From the NCBI RefSeq assembly GCF_000019905.1, contig NC_010556.1, positions 212,001 to 276,000 of the forward strand: a DNA stretch of 64,000 bases. Reading direction: 5' to 3'. The notes beneath the pieces were generated by a model that saw only the letters and a list, made by a program, of their open reading frames with translations, did not search any database and was not told where the DNA came from. The stretch is from Exiguobacterium artemiae 255-15 (GTDB lineage Bacteria; Bacillota; Bacilli; Exiguobacteriales; Exiguobacteriaceae). Numbering within the stretch: position 1 is the stretch's first letter; every line of letters starts with the position of its first letter. Positions 1-7,272 of this stretch are shown here, in pieces. Both the position numbers and the translations under genes were made by a program.

Positions 1-660
1 AATCGTCGGACCGACTGCAGGAGCAAGAATCATCGCGATTCCGAGCATCCCCATCGCCGCGCCGCGTTTATGAGGCGGGAACAAAGTCATGAAGACATTT
101 GAACCGAGCGGCATTAAAATACCGGCACCGGCTGCCTGAACGACACGGCCGATCATCATGACGGGGAAGTTCATCGCCATCGAACAAATGATTGATCCGA
201 AGAAGAACAATGTCATGGAAACGAGGAACAATTGGCGGAACGTATAACTCCGCATCAAAAAGGCACTGATGGGAATCAGGATGCCGTTGACGAGCATGAA
301 CCCGGTCGTCAACCATTGTGCCGTCGAAGTCGAGACGTTAAAATCATTGATTAGGACGGGTAACGCGACATTGATCAATGTCTGATTCAAAATCGCGATG
401 AACATCCCGATCAAGAGTACCGTCAAGACTTTTGGAATACTGATATCTGCCGTCACGAGCGGCGCCCGCTCCTGCGTTTTTACTTGCGGTGCAGGCATCG
501 GAGCGCTGTCCGGATTGTTGAGTTGCACCTCATCGAGAGGAGCAGGGGCATCAGCAGCACCCGCCAGACGGGCCGGACGTGAACGCCGTGCAATCAGGTT
601 GACACCGATGATCGTGACAACCATAAAAGCGATGTATCCGAAGAGGAAGGTCGTAGACAT
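1..660 (-). CDS. DHA2-family (EmrB/QacA-type) MFS drug efflux transporter, C-terminal part outside window
   Basis: Reading from the ATG at 660 on the minus strand gives an open frame that runs off the window start. A first hydrophobic segment begins right after the initiator. A charged linker follows, then membrane segments with typical DHA2 motifs: an NQTLINVALP stretch and a MIGRVVQAAGAGILMPL stretch (MFS motif C region). The ATG has a good GGAGGG ribosome site at 663-672. The gene lies 12 bases downstream of an HlyD-type adaptor on the same strand, so the two probably form a two-part pump like EmrAB. Here the membrane protein pumps and the adaptor spans the cell envelope. The long linker between the first and second membrane segments is unusual compared with plain EmrB. 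Drug substrate unknown. Confidence 0.85.
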   Translation of the reverse strand, partial: MSTTFLFGYIAFMVVTIIGVNLIARRSRPARLAGAADAPAPLDEVQLNNPDSAPMPAPQVKTQERAPLVTADISIPKVLTVLLIGMFIAILNQTLINVALPVLINDFNVSTSTAQWLTTGFMLVNGILIPISAFLMRSYTFRQLFLVSMTLFFFGSIICSMAMNFPVMMIGRVVQAAGAGILMPLGSNVFMTLFPPHKRGAAMGMLGIAMILAPAVGPTI

Positions 661-672
661 AGACGTCCCTCC

Positions 673-1329
673 TTAATCCTTATGAATGCGGACGGTCACA
701 TTCATACCAGGTCGAATGTCGAGTGATTTTTCTTGTGACAGTGAGACTTTGACCGGAATGACTTGCGCAACTTTCGTGTAGTTGGCAGTTCCGTTTGAAG
801 ACGGCATCATCGAAAATGTTCCAGCTGTTGTCATACCGATTTGTTCGACTTCACCGGATAACGTCGTGTCCGGATAGCTGTCCACGTAAACATCGACAGT
901 CTGTCCGACTTTGACTTCATCAATGTCGGTTTCTTCGACGTTCGCTGTTACCCAAAGCTCATTTAAGTTAAAACCGTAAGCGAGCGGTGTTCCTGCTCCG
1001 ACAACGCCGTTTTCTGTCGCCATCGACTGAACGACTGTTGCTTTTGTTGGCATAGAGATCGCTGTACTGACTGGTTTTTGACCGGCTTGCGCCATCATGA
1101 CGTGACCGAGTGTTGCGTCACTGTCGAGCGTTTGACCTGTTTTGGCTGTCCAGTCCGTCAGTTTACCGGCACCGGGACTTGCGATGGTAATCATTTTTCC
1201 GTCAATCTTGGCATTGTCTGTTTTCACGTAACTTGTCGCTTGATCGTAATAGTAGTAGCCGATCGCGCCTCCACCGATTAAAACAACCAGTGTCAAAATG
1301 TTAATCAATAATACTTTTTTCATGTTCAT
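673..1329 (-). CDS. HlyD/EmrA-family efflux adaptor protein
   Basis: 218 residues. One N-terminal membrane anchor (residues about 5-27) is followed by the barrel-sandwich start YVKTDNAKIDGKM, which is characteristic of EmrA/HlyD adaptors. The C-terminal half holds the NELWVTANVEETDIDEVKVG and GMNVTVRIHKD stretches seen at the end of these proteins. It is shorter than E. coli EmrA (about 390 residues) because the coiled-coil hairpin between the two lipoyl halves is almost absent, as is usual for Gram-positive versions. It is the first gene of the unit with the DHA2 transporter at 1-660 and faces away from the TetR regulator at 1525, which probably controls it. The ATG at 1329 was chosen; a second ATG two codons later is also possible. 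Confidence 0.85.
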   Translation of the reverse strand: MNMKKVLLINILTLVVLIGGGAIGYYYYDQATSYVKTDNAKIDGKMITIASPGAGKLTDWTAKTGQTLDSDATLGHVMMAQAGQKPVSTAISMPTKATVVQSMATENGVVGAGTPLAYGFNLNELWVTANVEETDIDEVKVGQTVDVYVDSYPDTTLSGEVEQIGMTTAGTFSMMPSSNGTANYTKVAQVIPVKVSLSQEKSLDIRPGMNVTVRIHKD

Positions 1330-1388
1330 GATATGAAATGCATCCTTTCTTCCGTATACTCTGAGTTCCCCAGTCGTAACATAAAAAA

Positions 1389-1409
1389 TACTCCTCTGGG
1401 GGAGGAGTA
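1389..1409. repeat. Perfect 8-bp inverted repeat in the efflux/tetR intergenic region
   Basis: Arms TACTCCTC (1389-1396) and GAGGAGTA (1402-1409) are separated by TGGGG. It lies 60 bases upstream of the adaptor start, within the probable promoter region of the efflux genes. It could be a regulator binding site or an RNA hairpin in the leader. Confidence 0.5.
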
Positions 1410-1458
1410 GTTAATATAGTTAATTATATGGAGAAGGAATCAACATACAACCGACAAT

Positions 1459-1500
1459 TTCCGACAAAGTGTTGGAAAAGTCAATGATAGCGGATACAAT
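1459..1500 (+). promoter_or_regulatory. tetR promoter with overlapping palindromic operator
   Basis: A -35 TTGGAA (1472-1477), 17-base spacer and -10 TACAAT (1495-1500) precede tetR. An imperfect palindrome with arms TTCCGACA (1459-1466) and TGTTGGAA (1470-1477) covers the -35. This is the size and place expected for a TetR-family operator giving autoregulation. Binding is inferred. Confidence 0.55.
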
Positions 1501-1524
1501 ATCAAAAAAAGGTGGTTCTAGAAA

Positions 1525-2133
1525 ATGAATTCAGGACAAGATCCACGACCAAAGCGGTCACGTGACCGTATTACAAAAGAATTATTTCGTTTGCTGGACA
1601 GTCATCCTTTTTCGACGATTACCGTCAAGATGTTAACGGACGGAGCGGCGGTCAATCGATCGACCTTCTATGCGCACTTTACGGATAAATATGATTTGAT
1701 GAATCAGATTGTAGACGATCATATGCGGCTTCTGATGGAAGCAATCCGGATTCAGGGAACCGGAGCACCGGCTGCTCCGTCGCTCGATCGAGTCAGCCGT
1801 TACTTCGAACGACTGTTCATCCATATTGAACAACATGAACAATTTTACCGGACGATGTTGCTGAACGGTCCGGTCAAAACGTTCATCTCGCGTTTTCTCG
1901 ATACGTTAAAGGAAAATTATCAGCGGGTGTTCGAAGCGCACACGGTAACGGAAACCCAACTGGTCGATCGTGATTTATTGTTGAATTACGTGATCGGCGG
2001 ACAGCTCGGGCTACTGATTTCCTGGTTACGAAACGGTCGTCCTTATTCGGCGGCCTACATGGCAGATCAACTCAGCCGGATGATTGTTTTCGGAACAGTC
2101 AAGAGCATCGGTTTTCCGGAACAATCGACTTAA
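1525..2133 (+). CDS. TetR/AcrR-family transcriptional regulator
   Basis: 202 residues. The N-terminal helix-turn-helix (about residues 10-56) carries the family signature: ITVKMLTDGAAVNRSTFYAHF then DKYDLM. The C-terminal ligand domain has the LLNYVIGGQLGLLISWL stretch typical of the DhaS/YfiR-like TetR_C group. A strong AGGTGG ribosome site sits about 10 bases before the ATG. It is divergent from the HlyD/DHA2 pump genes and separated from them by 195 bases with two palindromes, so it is most likely the repressor of the pump and of itself. The inducer cannot be read from sequence. Confidence 0.88.
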   Translation: MNSGQDPRPKRSRDRITKELFRLLDSHPFSTITVKMLTDGAAVNRSTFYAHFTDKYDLMNQIVDDHMRLLMEAIRIQGTGAPAAPSLDRVSRYFERLFIHIEQHEQFYRTMLLNGPVKTFISRFLDTLKENYQRVFEAHTVTETQLVDRDLLLNYVIGGQLGLLISWLRNGRPYSAAYMADQLSRMIVFGTVKSIGFPEQST

Positions 2134-2142
2134 AGTGATGTC

Positions 2143-2180
2143 AAAAAACCGCCCTTTCACCGGATGACGGGAAAGGGCGG
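2143..2180 (-). terminator. Intrinsic terminator of the diguanylate cyclase gene
   Basis: Stem CCGCCCTTTC (2149-2158) and GAAAGGGCGG (2171-2180). On the minus strand it is followed by six T, so it ends transcription of the minus-strand gene. It may also stop tetR transcription from the other side, without a T tract. Confidence 0.85.
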
Positions 2181-2183
2181 GAA

Positions 2184-3284
2184 TCAGGCCTGTTCGAGTT
2201 GCAATTGTTTGGTATAGGTCGTGCTCCGGTTGCGTCCACTGTCCTTCGAATGATACAGCGCTTTATCTGCCTGCTGTAAGGCTTCAAGAGACGTATGCGA
2301 GCTGCTCGAGTGCGCGATGCCGAGAGAAATCGTAATCTGCAGATCAGGGACGGCTGTCGTCGGAAACAGATTTCGGGCAACCGTCGTCCGGGCAAGTTCC
2401 GCGATGCTCTTCGCATCGGCGAGTGAGGTGTTCGGGAGAATGATTAAAAATTCTTCGCCGCCGTAACGTCCGACCAGATCATCCGGTCGTGCCAGTGAGG
2501 CTAACGTCGTCCCGAGTTGCCGCAAGACGTCGTCACCGGCGTCATGACCATATGTATCGTTGACGTGCTTAAAGAAATCAATGTCAATCAGGATCAGCGA
2601 GTAGCCTTCTTCTGCTGAACCGACGAGTGACAGGGAGTCATCAAGCCGGCGGCGGTTGGCGAGCCCTGTCAAGGCGTCGGTCATGGCCAGTTTTTGCTGG
2701 TACTGGATATTTTCAAAGTGTCGTCGTAACTCTGTCAACAGATGATAGGTCACGAAACCGGCAATCAGGTTAAAGAATATGTAAGCCAGGGAAATCTCGA
2801 TGAAGGTCGTCCAGCTGTTCGTCAGCAGATAGATGCCCGGTAACGAATAGACGATACCGATGCCGATCATCAGTTCGAAGTTCCAGAAGGTCAACCGGAT
2901 ATAGCGACGGACGACGGCAATCGTCAGGATTAACACTCCGATGACGATTGTTGACACGACAGCGGCATCCATTTGTTCGACCGGTGTCAGTATAAAACGT
3001 GTCACGATAATCATCGCACCGGTGACGAGAGCGCTCGGTAAACCGCCGAACATCATGGCGATGACGACAGGAACAATCCGTAAATCAATCCGGGCGACAT
3101 CAATCTGGATGCTGTTGAGCATTAATAGGACAGAAATCAGGCCGGCGATGCCTCCTAACACGAGTCGAACGTTCAGGTTCGTTTTCGGTGTAATCCGCGG
3201 ATGATTTCGAAAAGGCAGAAACAAAAGAGTAATCGTTGTAAACAGTAGACAAAAATTGATGATGAAATTATTCATGATGGACAA
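2184..3284 (-). CDS. Membrane diguanylate cyclase (5TMR-LYT plus GGDEF)
   Basis: The N-terminal half is six or so hydrophobic segments resembling the 5TM-5TMR_LYT sensor region (FGGLPSALVTGAMIIVTRF). The C-terminal GGDEF domain starts at LAMTDALTGLANRRRLD and carries an intact GGEEF active site. An RPDD inhibitory (I-site) motif lies exactly five residues before it, so it should make c-di-GMP from two GTP and be product-inhibited. No EAL domain is present. Start choice: the ATG at 3305 has no ribosome site. A GGGAGG at 3290-3295 fits a TTG at 3284 (5-base spacing) or an ATG at 3275. It stands alone between terminators. The signal sensed is unknown. Confidence 0.87.
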   Translation of the reverse strand: MSIMNNFIINFCLLFTTITLLFLPFRNHPRITPKTNLNVRLVLGGIAGLISVLLMLNSIQIDVARIDLRIVPVVIAMMFGGLPSALVTGAMIIVTRFILTPVEQMDAAVVSTIVIGVLILTIAVVRRYIRLTFWNFELMIGIGIVYSLPGIYLLTNSWTTFIEISLAYIFFNLIAGFVTYHLLTELRRHFENIQYQQKLAMTDALTGLANRRRLDDSLSLVGSAEEGYSLILIDIDFFKHVNDTYGHDAGDDVLRQLGTTLASLARPDDLVGRYGGEEFLIILPNTSLADAKSIAELARTTVARNLFPTTAVPDLQITISLGIAHSSSSHTSLEALQQADKALYHSKDSGRNRSTTYTKQLQLEQA

Positions 3285-3395
3285 CAAATCCTCCCAGCTC
3301 CTCATAAACGCATTTTCAATAAGTTACTTCTAATATACCCCTTTTAATAACGGCAAGAAATGGAAAAATGTTTAGCGGAAGATGATGAAGTCAAC

Positions 3396-3431
3396 AAAAA
3401 AGACAAAGTACACAGTCAAGTGAACTTTGTC
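3396..3431 (-). terminator. Terminator of the marR-type gene
   Basis: Arms GACAAAGT (3402-3409) and ACTTTGTC (3424-3431), with an inner CAC/GTG pair. It is followed on the minus strand by six T. It lies 36 bases after the stop codon. Confidence 0.85.
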
Positions 3432-3467
3432 GGCGGAAAAAATAAATATTTTTTCAAAAGTAATTTT

Positions 3468-3917
3468 TTAGGAAGAAATCGCTTCTTCATCCATCGTCAA
3501 GAGGATCTTATCGAAGACGAGAACCATCGCATTCAGCTCTTCTTCCGTCAGGGTGCCGAAACGATCTTGGAGATATTTCCGGCGGACGATTTCAAGTTCG
3601 CGGAAAGCGGATTCTCCTTCTTCCGTCAGTGCTAAAACAATCGATCTTCTGTCATCCGTCGAGCGCGTCCGCGTGACGAATCCGGCTTTGTACAGACGAT
3701 CAGTCAAAGCTGTTACCTGACTTGTCGCAAGCTCAAACTGCTCTGCGAGTAGAGTCGGACGTTGGGGACCATTTTCGGACAGACTGCGTAAAATGAAAAA
3801 TTCACTTCGTGTCGCGGTCCCTTCAAACAGTCGGTTGAGTTCACGGCGTAATGTCCGGAGAATGATCCGCATTTGTTCCTCTAATCGATAAGTCAGTTGA
3901 TCACGTTCTTGTGGCAT
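3468..3917 (-). CDS. MarR-family transcriptional regulator
   Basis: 149 residues, the usual MarR length. The winged helix covers about residues 30-110, with recognition region LLAEQFELATSQVTALTDRL. The wing is TRTRSTDDRRSIVLALTEEG, the DxRxxxxxLTxxG signature of the family. Helices at both ends form the dimer interface. It is a single-gene unit with its own terminator and a near-perfect 14-bp palindrome in its promoter region (3954-3967), which suggests autoregulation. The next gene leftwards is a diguanylate cyclase and the divergent neighbour is lysP, but neither link is proof of a target. Ligand and regulon unknown. Confidence 0.88.
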   Translation of the reverse strand: MPQERDQLTYRLEEQMRIILRTLRRELNRLFEGTATRSEFFILRSLSENGPQRPTLLAEQFELATSQVTALTDRLYKAGFVTRTRSTDDRRSIVLALTEEGESAFRELEIVRRKYLQDRFGTLTEEELNAMVLVFDKILLTMDEEAISS

Positions 3918-3953
3918 TCAAGCAACATCCTTTCTCTCGGTTAACTTCTATAA

Positions 3954-3967
3954 TTTAGTGTACTAAA
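3954..3967. promoter_or_regulatory. Candidate MarR operator palindrome
   Basis: TTTAGT (3954-3959), GT, ACTAAA (3962-3967). It sits 37 bases upstream of the marR start, overlapping its AT-rich promoter. MarR proteins bind palindromes of about this size. Function inferred. Confidence 0.45.
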
Positions 3968-4012
3968 AATTGCGGATTTTTACCATGAATAGCCGACATT
4001 TCAAAAAAAGAA

Positions 4013-4042
4013 TTGACAATTTAAAGACGTTTTGTGTAACAT
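4013..4042 (+). promoter_or_regulatory. Sigma-A promoter of the lysine riboswitch/lysP unit
   Basis: A consensus -35 TTGACA (4013-4018) is followed after 18 bases by TAACAT (4037-4042). Transcription would start about 45 bases before the riboswitch. Confidence 0.65.
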
Positions 4043-4095
4043 GACGAGGTAATAACGAAATTATAACTAACTTAATTAGTTCTCACTCAACCAGT

Positions 4096-4273
4096 GGGAT
4101 GGAGGTTGCAGTTCTTATAAGTACAGTCACGGATGTCGTCAAGCGGCAGATGAGGTGATTGAAAAGGAAGAATTGCCGAAATCAATCATCGCTTTGAAGA
4201 TGATCGATTGGGATTAGATCGAACAGGTCTAATACTGTCACAGGTCAGATATGACTTGTGGGGAGCTATCTTT
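4096..4273 (+). ncRNA. Lysine riboswitch (L box)
   Basis: The conserved L-box blocks occur in order: a GGAGGTTGCAG start, the AGTA bulge, GAAGAATTGCCGAA in the middle, and GGGGAGCTATC at the end, which pairs with the opening GATGG to close P1. It precedes an amino acid permease of the lysine type, with a terminator hairpin between them. Lysine binding should therefore favour termination and switch uptake off. This fits the known Bacillales arrangement for lysine transporter genes. Confidence 0.92.
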
Positions 4274-4310
4274 CACGACGGTAGAATGGGGCGCATCCTT
4301 TTACTATGTT

Positions 4311-4356
4311 GCGTTCTCATCTTCCTTCTGGAAGGTGAGGGCGCTTTTTGTTTTTT
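4311..4356 (+). terminator. Riboswitch-controlled terminator before lysP
   Basis: GCGTTCTCATCTTCC pairs with GGAAGGTGAGGGCGC (4311-4344), followed by a tract of 11 T and one G. It lies between the L-box and the coding region, as an attenuator should. Confidence 0.88.
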
Positions 4357-4403
4357 CAAAAAGTGTCCTCTCAAAAAATCTTAACAAGAGAGAAGCGAAT
4401 GAG

Positions 4404-5882
4404 ATGAATACTTTACAACCCCAAAGAAAACTCGATTCAACCGAAGAAGGACTAAAACGCGGTCTGCAAGCCCGCCACATGTCGATGATCGCGATTGGCG
4501 GTGCGATCGGAACCGGCTTATTCATTGCCTCCGGTGCGTCCGTTGCTGCTGCCGGTCCCGGCGGTGCATTGTTATCCTATGCCATTGTCGGACTCATGGT
4601 GTACTTCCTGATGACCAGTCTTGGTGAGATGGCAGCATATATGCCGGTCGCCGGTTCATTCTCGACCTACGGCGCGAAATTCGTCGACCCGTCGTTTGGT
4701 TTTGCGTTAGGTTGGAACTACTGGTACAACTGGGCGGTCACGATCGCTGTAGAACTCGTTGCGGCGCAAATCGTCATGAGTTACTGGTTCCCGGATGTTC
4801 CCGGATTTTACTTCAGTGCTTTGTTCCTGTTATTGATGATCGGTTTAAATTACTTCTCCGTTAAAGGTTTCGGGGAAGCGGAATATTGGTTCGCGATGAT
4901 CAAAGTAGTCACTGTCATCATCTTCCTGATTGTCGGTGTCGCGATGATCTTCGGTGTCTTCACATCTGAAGCACCGGTCGGCTTTAAAAACTTTGCGTTA
5001 GGTGATGCGCCGTTCGTCGGAGGCATCCCGGCCGTCATCGGTATCATCCTGGTTGCCGGTTTCAGTTTCCAGGGAACAGAACTTGTCGGAATCGCAGCCG
5101 GTGAGTCGGAAGATCCGAAGAAAAACGTTCCGAAAGCCGTGAAACAAGTCTTTTGGCGGATTCTTCTGTTTTATGTGTTTGCGATTTTCGTCATCGGAAT
5201 GTTGATTCCGTACACAAGCCCGAACCTCGTTTCGAATGACATTACCGATGTAGCGGTCAGTCCGTTTACACTTGTCTTTGAAAAAGCCGGTCTTGCGTTC
5301 TCGGCAGCATTGATGAACGCTGTTATCCTGACGTCTGTCTTATCGGCAGGAAACTCCGGAATGTATGCGTCGACACGGATGCTGTATACGTTGGCACGCC
5401 AAGGTGATGCACCGAAATTGTTCGCACAAGTCTCAAAAAATGGTGTTCCCCGCAATGCGTTGCTTGCGACCGGTGCCATCGGAGCACTTTGCTTCCTGAC
5501 ATCGATGTTCGGCGGTCAAGTATATCTGTGGCTGTTGAATGCATCAGGGATGACCGGTTTCATCGCATGGCTCGGTATCGCGATCAGCCACTACCGTTTC
5601 CGCAAAGGATTCCTTGCGCAAGGTCATTCGCTCAGTGATTTGCCGTACGTGGCACCTGCTTTCCCGTTTGGACCACTCTTTGCGTTCGGACTTTGTTTTC
5701 TCGTCATCGTCGGTCAAAACTACGCCGCGTTCCTCGCGGATCAAATTGACTGGGTGGGAATTGCCGCAACCTATGTCGGTATCCCGTTATTCCTTGCCTT
5801 TTGGTTAGGTCATAAATTTAAAAACCGGACATCGGTCGTTCCTTATGAAGAAATGGAATTCCCGGAGCATCCGCGTCCGTAA
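4404..5882 (+). CDS. lysP: Lysine-specific permease (APC superfamily, LysP-like)
   Basis: Proton-coupled amino acid importer of the amino acid transporter (AAT) family with about 12 membrane segments over 492 residues. The N-terminus has the family motif GLKRGLQARHMSMIAIGGAIG with GTGLFIASG in segment 1. A GTELVGIAAGESEDPKKNVP stretch follows around residue 235. The substrate call rests on resemblance to LysP/YvsH and on the lysine riboswitch directly upstream. The ATG at 4404 was chosen because the upstream frame overlaps the riboswitch terminator and cannot be coding. The ribosome site before this ATG is weak (GAGAGAAG). It is a single-gene unit ending at its own terminator. Confidence 0.92.
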   Translation: MNTLQPQRKLDSTEEGLKRGLQARHMSMIAIGGAIGTGLFIASGASVAAAGPGGALLSYAIVGLMVYFLMTSLGEMAAYMPVAGSFSTYGAKFVDPSFGFALGWNYWYNWAVTIAVELVAAQIVMSYWFPDVPGFYFSALFLLLMIGLNYFSVKGFGEAEYWFAMIKVVTVIIFLIVGVAMIFGVFTSEAPVGFKNFALGDAPFVGGIPAVIGIILVAGFSFQGTELVGIAAGESEDPKKNVPKAVKQVFWRILLFYVFAIFVIGMLIPYTSPNLVSNDITDVAVSPFTLVFEKAGLAFSAALMNAVILTSVLSAGNSGMYASTRMLYTLARQGDAPKLFAQVSKNGVPRNALLATGAIGALCFLTSMFGGQVYLWLLNASGMTGFIAWLGIAISHYRFRKGFLAQGHSLSDLPYVAPAFPFGPLFAFGLCFLVIVGQNYAAFLADQIDWVGIAATYVGIPLFLAFWLGHKFKNRTSVVPYEEMEFPEHPRP

Positions 5883-5886
5883 ATGA

Positions 5887-5924
5887 AAAGTCGATTCCGT
5901 TTCAAGCGGAGTCGACTTTTTTTT
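5887..5924 (+). terminator. Terminator of lysP
   Basis: AAAGTCGATTCCG and CGGAGTCGACTTT form the stem and are followed by a T tract, five bases after the stop codon. Confidence 0.9.
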
Positions 5925-6009
5925 GTGCCTTTTGAAAAAGAAATCATCTGGAAAACGTATCAAACGGAGAGAAATCGATTAAGATAAAAGAAAAATGGAG
6001 GCGACCTCA

Positions 6010-6192
6010 GTGAACTATTGGTATCACTTTAAACGGGCATTCATCCCGATTGCGATTTTACTTGTGACGTTAGCAATCTATCAGATGCTGTACCGCATGA
6101 ATAACATGTGGTATTCGTTCGGTGGATTAATTTTAGTATTTGCGGCGATTTATTTTGTCATGCGCCGCTTAAAAGCGAATCCCGAAGATTGA
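6010..6192 (+). CDS. Small two-span membrane protein of unknown function
   Basis: 60 residues from a GTG start. Two hydrophobic segments (FIPIAILLVTLAIYQML and SFGGLILVFAAIYFVM) are joined by a short RMNNMW loop, with a basic N-terminus and a charged tail. The ATG at 5995 lies just ahead of the GGAGG at 5996-6000. That GGAGG stands nine bases before the GTG at 6010, so GTG is the better start. It stands 70 bases ahead of msrAB on the same strand with no terminator between. No family was recognised. Confidence 0.65.
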   Translation: MNYWYHFKRAFIPIAILLVTLAIYQMLYRMNNMWYSFGGLILVFAAIYFVMRRLKANPED

Positions 6193-6261
6193 CTGAGCAA
6201 GATAGTAGGGTAGCCGCACGGAACGCGTTAAAATAGACCTATACAGAGGAGGGGAAGCTAG

Positions 6262-7209
6262 ATGGCAAAAGCAATATTCGCAGGTGGCTGTTTCTGGTGC
6301 ATGGTCAAGCCATTCCATAAATATGATGGTGTCGAACAAGTCATTTCCGGTTATACAGGTGGTCATACAGAAAACCCGACTTATAAAGAGGTCTGTTCTG
6401 AAACGACAGGACATTTAGAAGCGGTCGAGGTCACGTATGATCCGTCTGTCATCACATATGATGAGTTGCTTGAAATTTTTTGGCGGCAAATTGATCCGAC
6501 GGACGGCGGCGGACAGTTCAATGACCGCGGTCAATCGTACGAACCGGCCATTTTTTATGTCGATGAAGATCAAAAACAGGCGGCAGAACGTTCGAAAGCG
6601 GCACTTGATGCGTCCGGTCGTTTCTCGAAACCGGTAGCAGTCGATATCCGTCCGGCCAAACCGTTTTGGCCGGCAGAGGAGTACCATCAGGATTATTACA
6701 AAAAAAATCCGTTCCGTTATCAGATGTACAGTGTCGGATCGGGACGTGCCAAATTCGTCAAAGAAGCCTGGAAAGATCAAGGCAAGGAGCAGGAGTTGAA
6801 ACAACGCCTGACACCGATCCAGTATAAAGTTACGCAGGAGAACGGGACAGAGCCCGCTTTCCGCAATGAATACTGGGATGAGGAGCGACCGGGTCTCTAC
6901 GTTGATATCGTCGACGGGACACCGCTCTTTACGTCGAAAGACAAGTTTAACTCGAACTGTGGATGGCCGAGTTTCGCGAAGCCGATCTCAGAGGATAAGA
7001 TGGAAGTCGAACTCGATACGAGTCACGGCATGACGCGGACAGAAGTCCGTTCTGCGAATGCCGACAGTCATCTTGGTCATATCTTTGATGACGGTCCGAC
7101 TGAACTCGGAGGTCTCCGCTACTGCATCAATTCAGCAGCACTCCGATTTATTCCGGTAGAAGAGCTTGATTCGGCTGGATACGGGGAATATAAAAAGCAC
7201 TTCGAATGA
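6262..7209 (+). CDS. msrAB: Fused methionine sulfoxide reductase A/B
   Basis: Repairs oxidised methionine; the A domain reduces the S form and the B domain the R form. The MsrA domain (residues 1-165) has the catalytic Cys10 in GGCFWC. The MsrB domain (about 170-312) has its catalytic Cys in [11 protein letters not shown] near the C-terminus. The two CxxC zinc motifs of many MsrB proteins are absent, so this is the metal-free type. The fusion order A-B is one of the common natural ones. The ribosome site GAGGAGGGG is strong. It is cytosolic, since no signal peptide is seen. A terminator follows 10 bases after the stop. Confidence 0.95.
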   Translation: MAKAIFAGGCFWCMVKPFHKYDGVEQVISGYTGGHTENPTYKEVCSETTGHLEAVEVTYDPSVITYDELLEIFWRQIDPTDGGGQFNDRGQSYEPAIFYVDEDQKQAAERSKAALDASGRFSKPVAVDIRPAKPFWPAEEYHQDYYKKNPFRYQMYSVGSGRAKFVKEAWKDQGKEQELKQRLTPIQYKVTQENGTEPAFRNEYWDEERPGLYVDIVDGTPLFTSKDKFNSNCGWPSFAKPISEDKMEVELDTSHGMTRTEVRSANADSHLGHIFDDGPTELGGLRYCINSAALRFIPVEELDSAGYGEYKKHFE

Positions 7210-7218
7210 AGGTAAAAG

Positions 7219-7251
7219 ACAGCAAAGCGGATTCGTTTTGCTGTTTTTTTT
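7219..7251 (+). terminator. Terminator of msrAB
   Basis: ACAGCAAA pairs with TTTGCTGT, followed by eight T. Confidence 0.85.
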
Positions 7252-7272
7252 CTAGACAAAGGAGGGTTTTCC

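Noticed and set aside
3360-3635. 91-codon plus-strand frame across the marR end
   Set aside because: Antisense to marR and to its terminator; no ribosome site.
4251-4403. N-terminal extension of lysP from an upstream ATG
   Set aside because: It would run through the lysine riboswitch end and terminator; the internal ATG at 4404 matches LysP starts.
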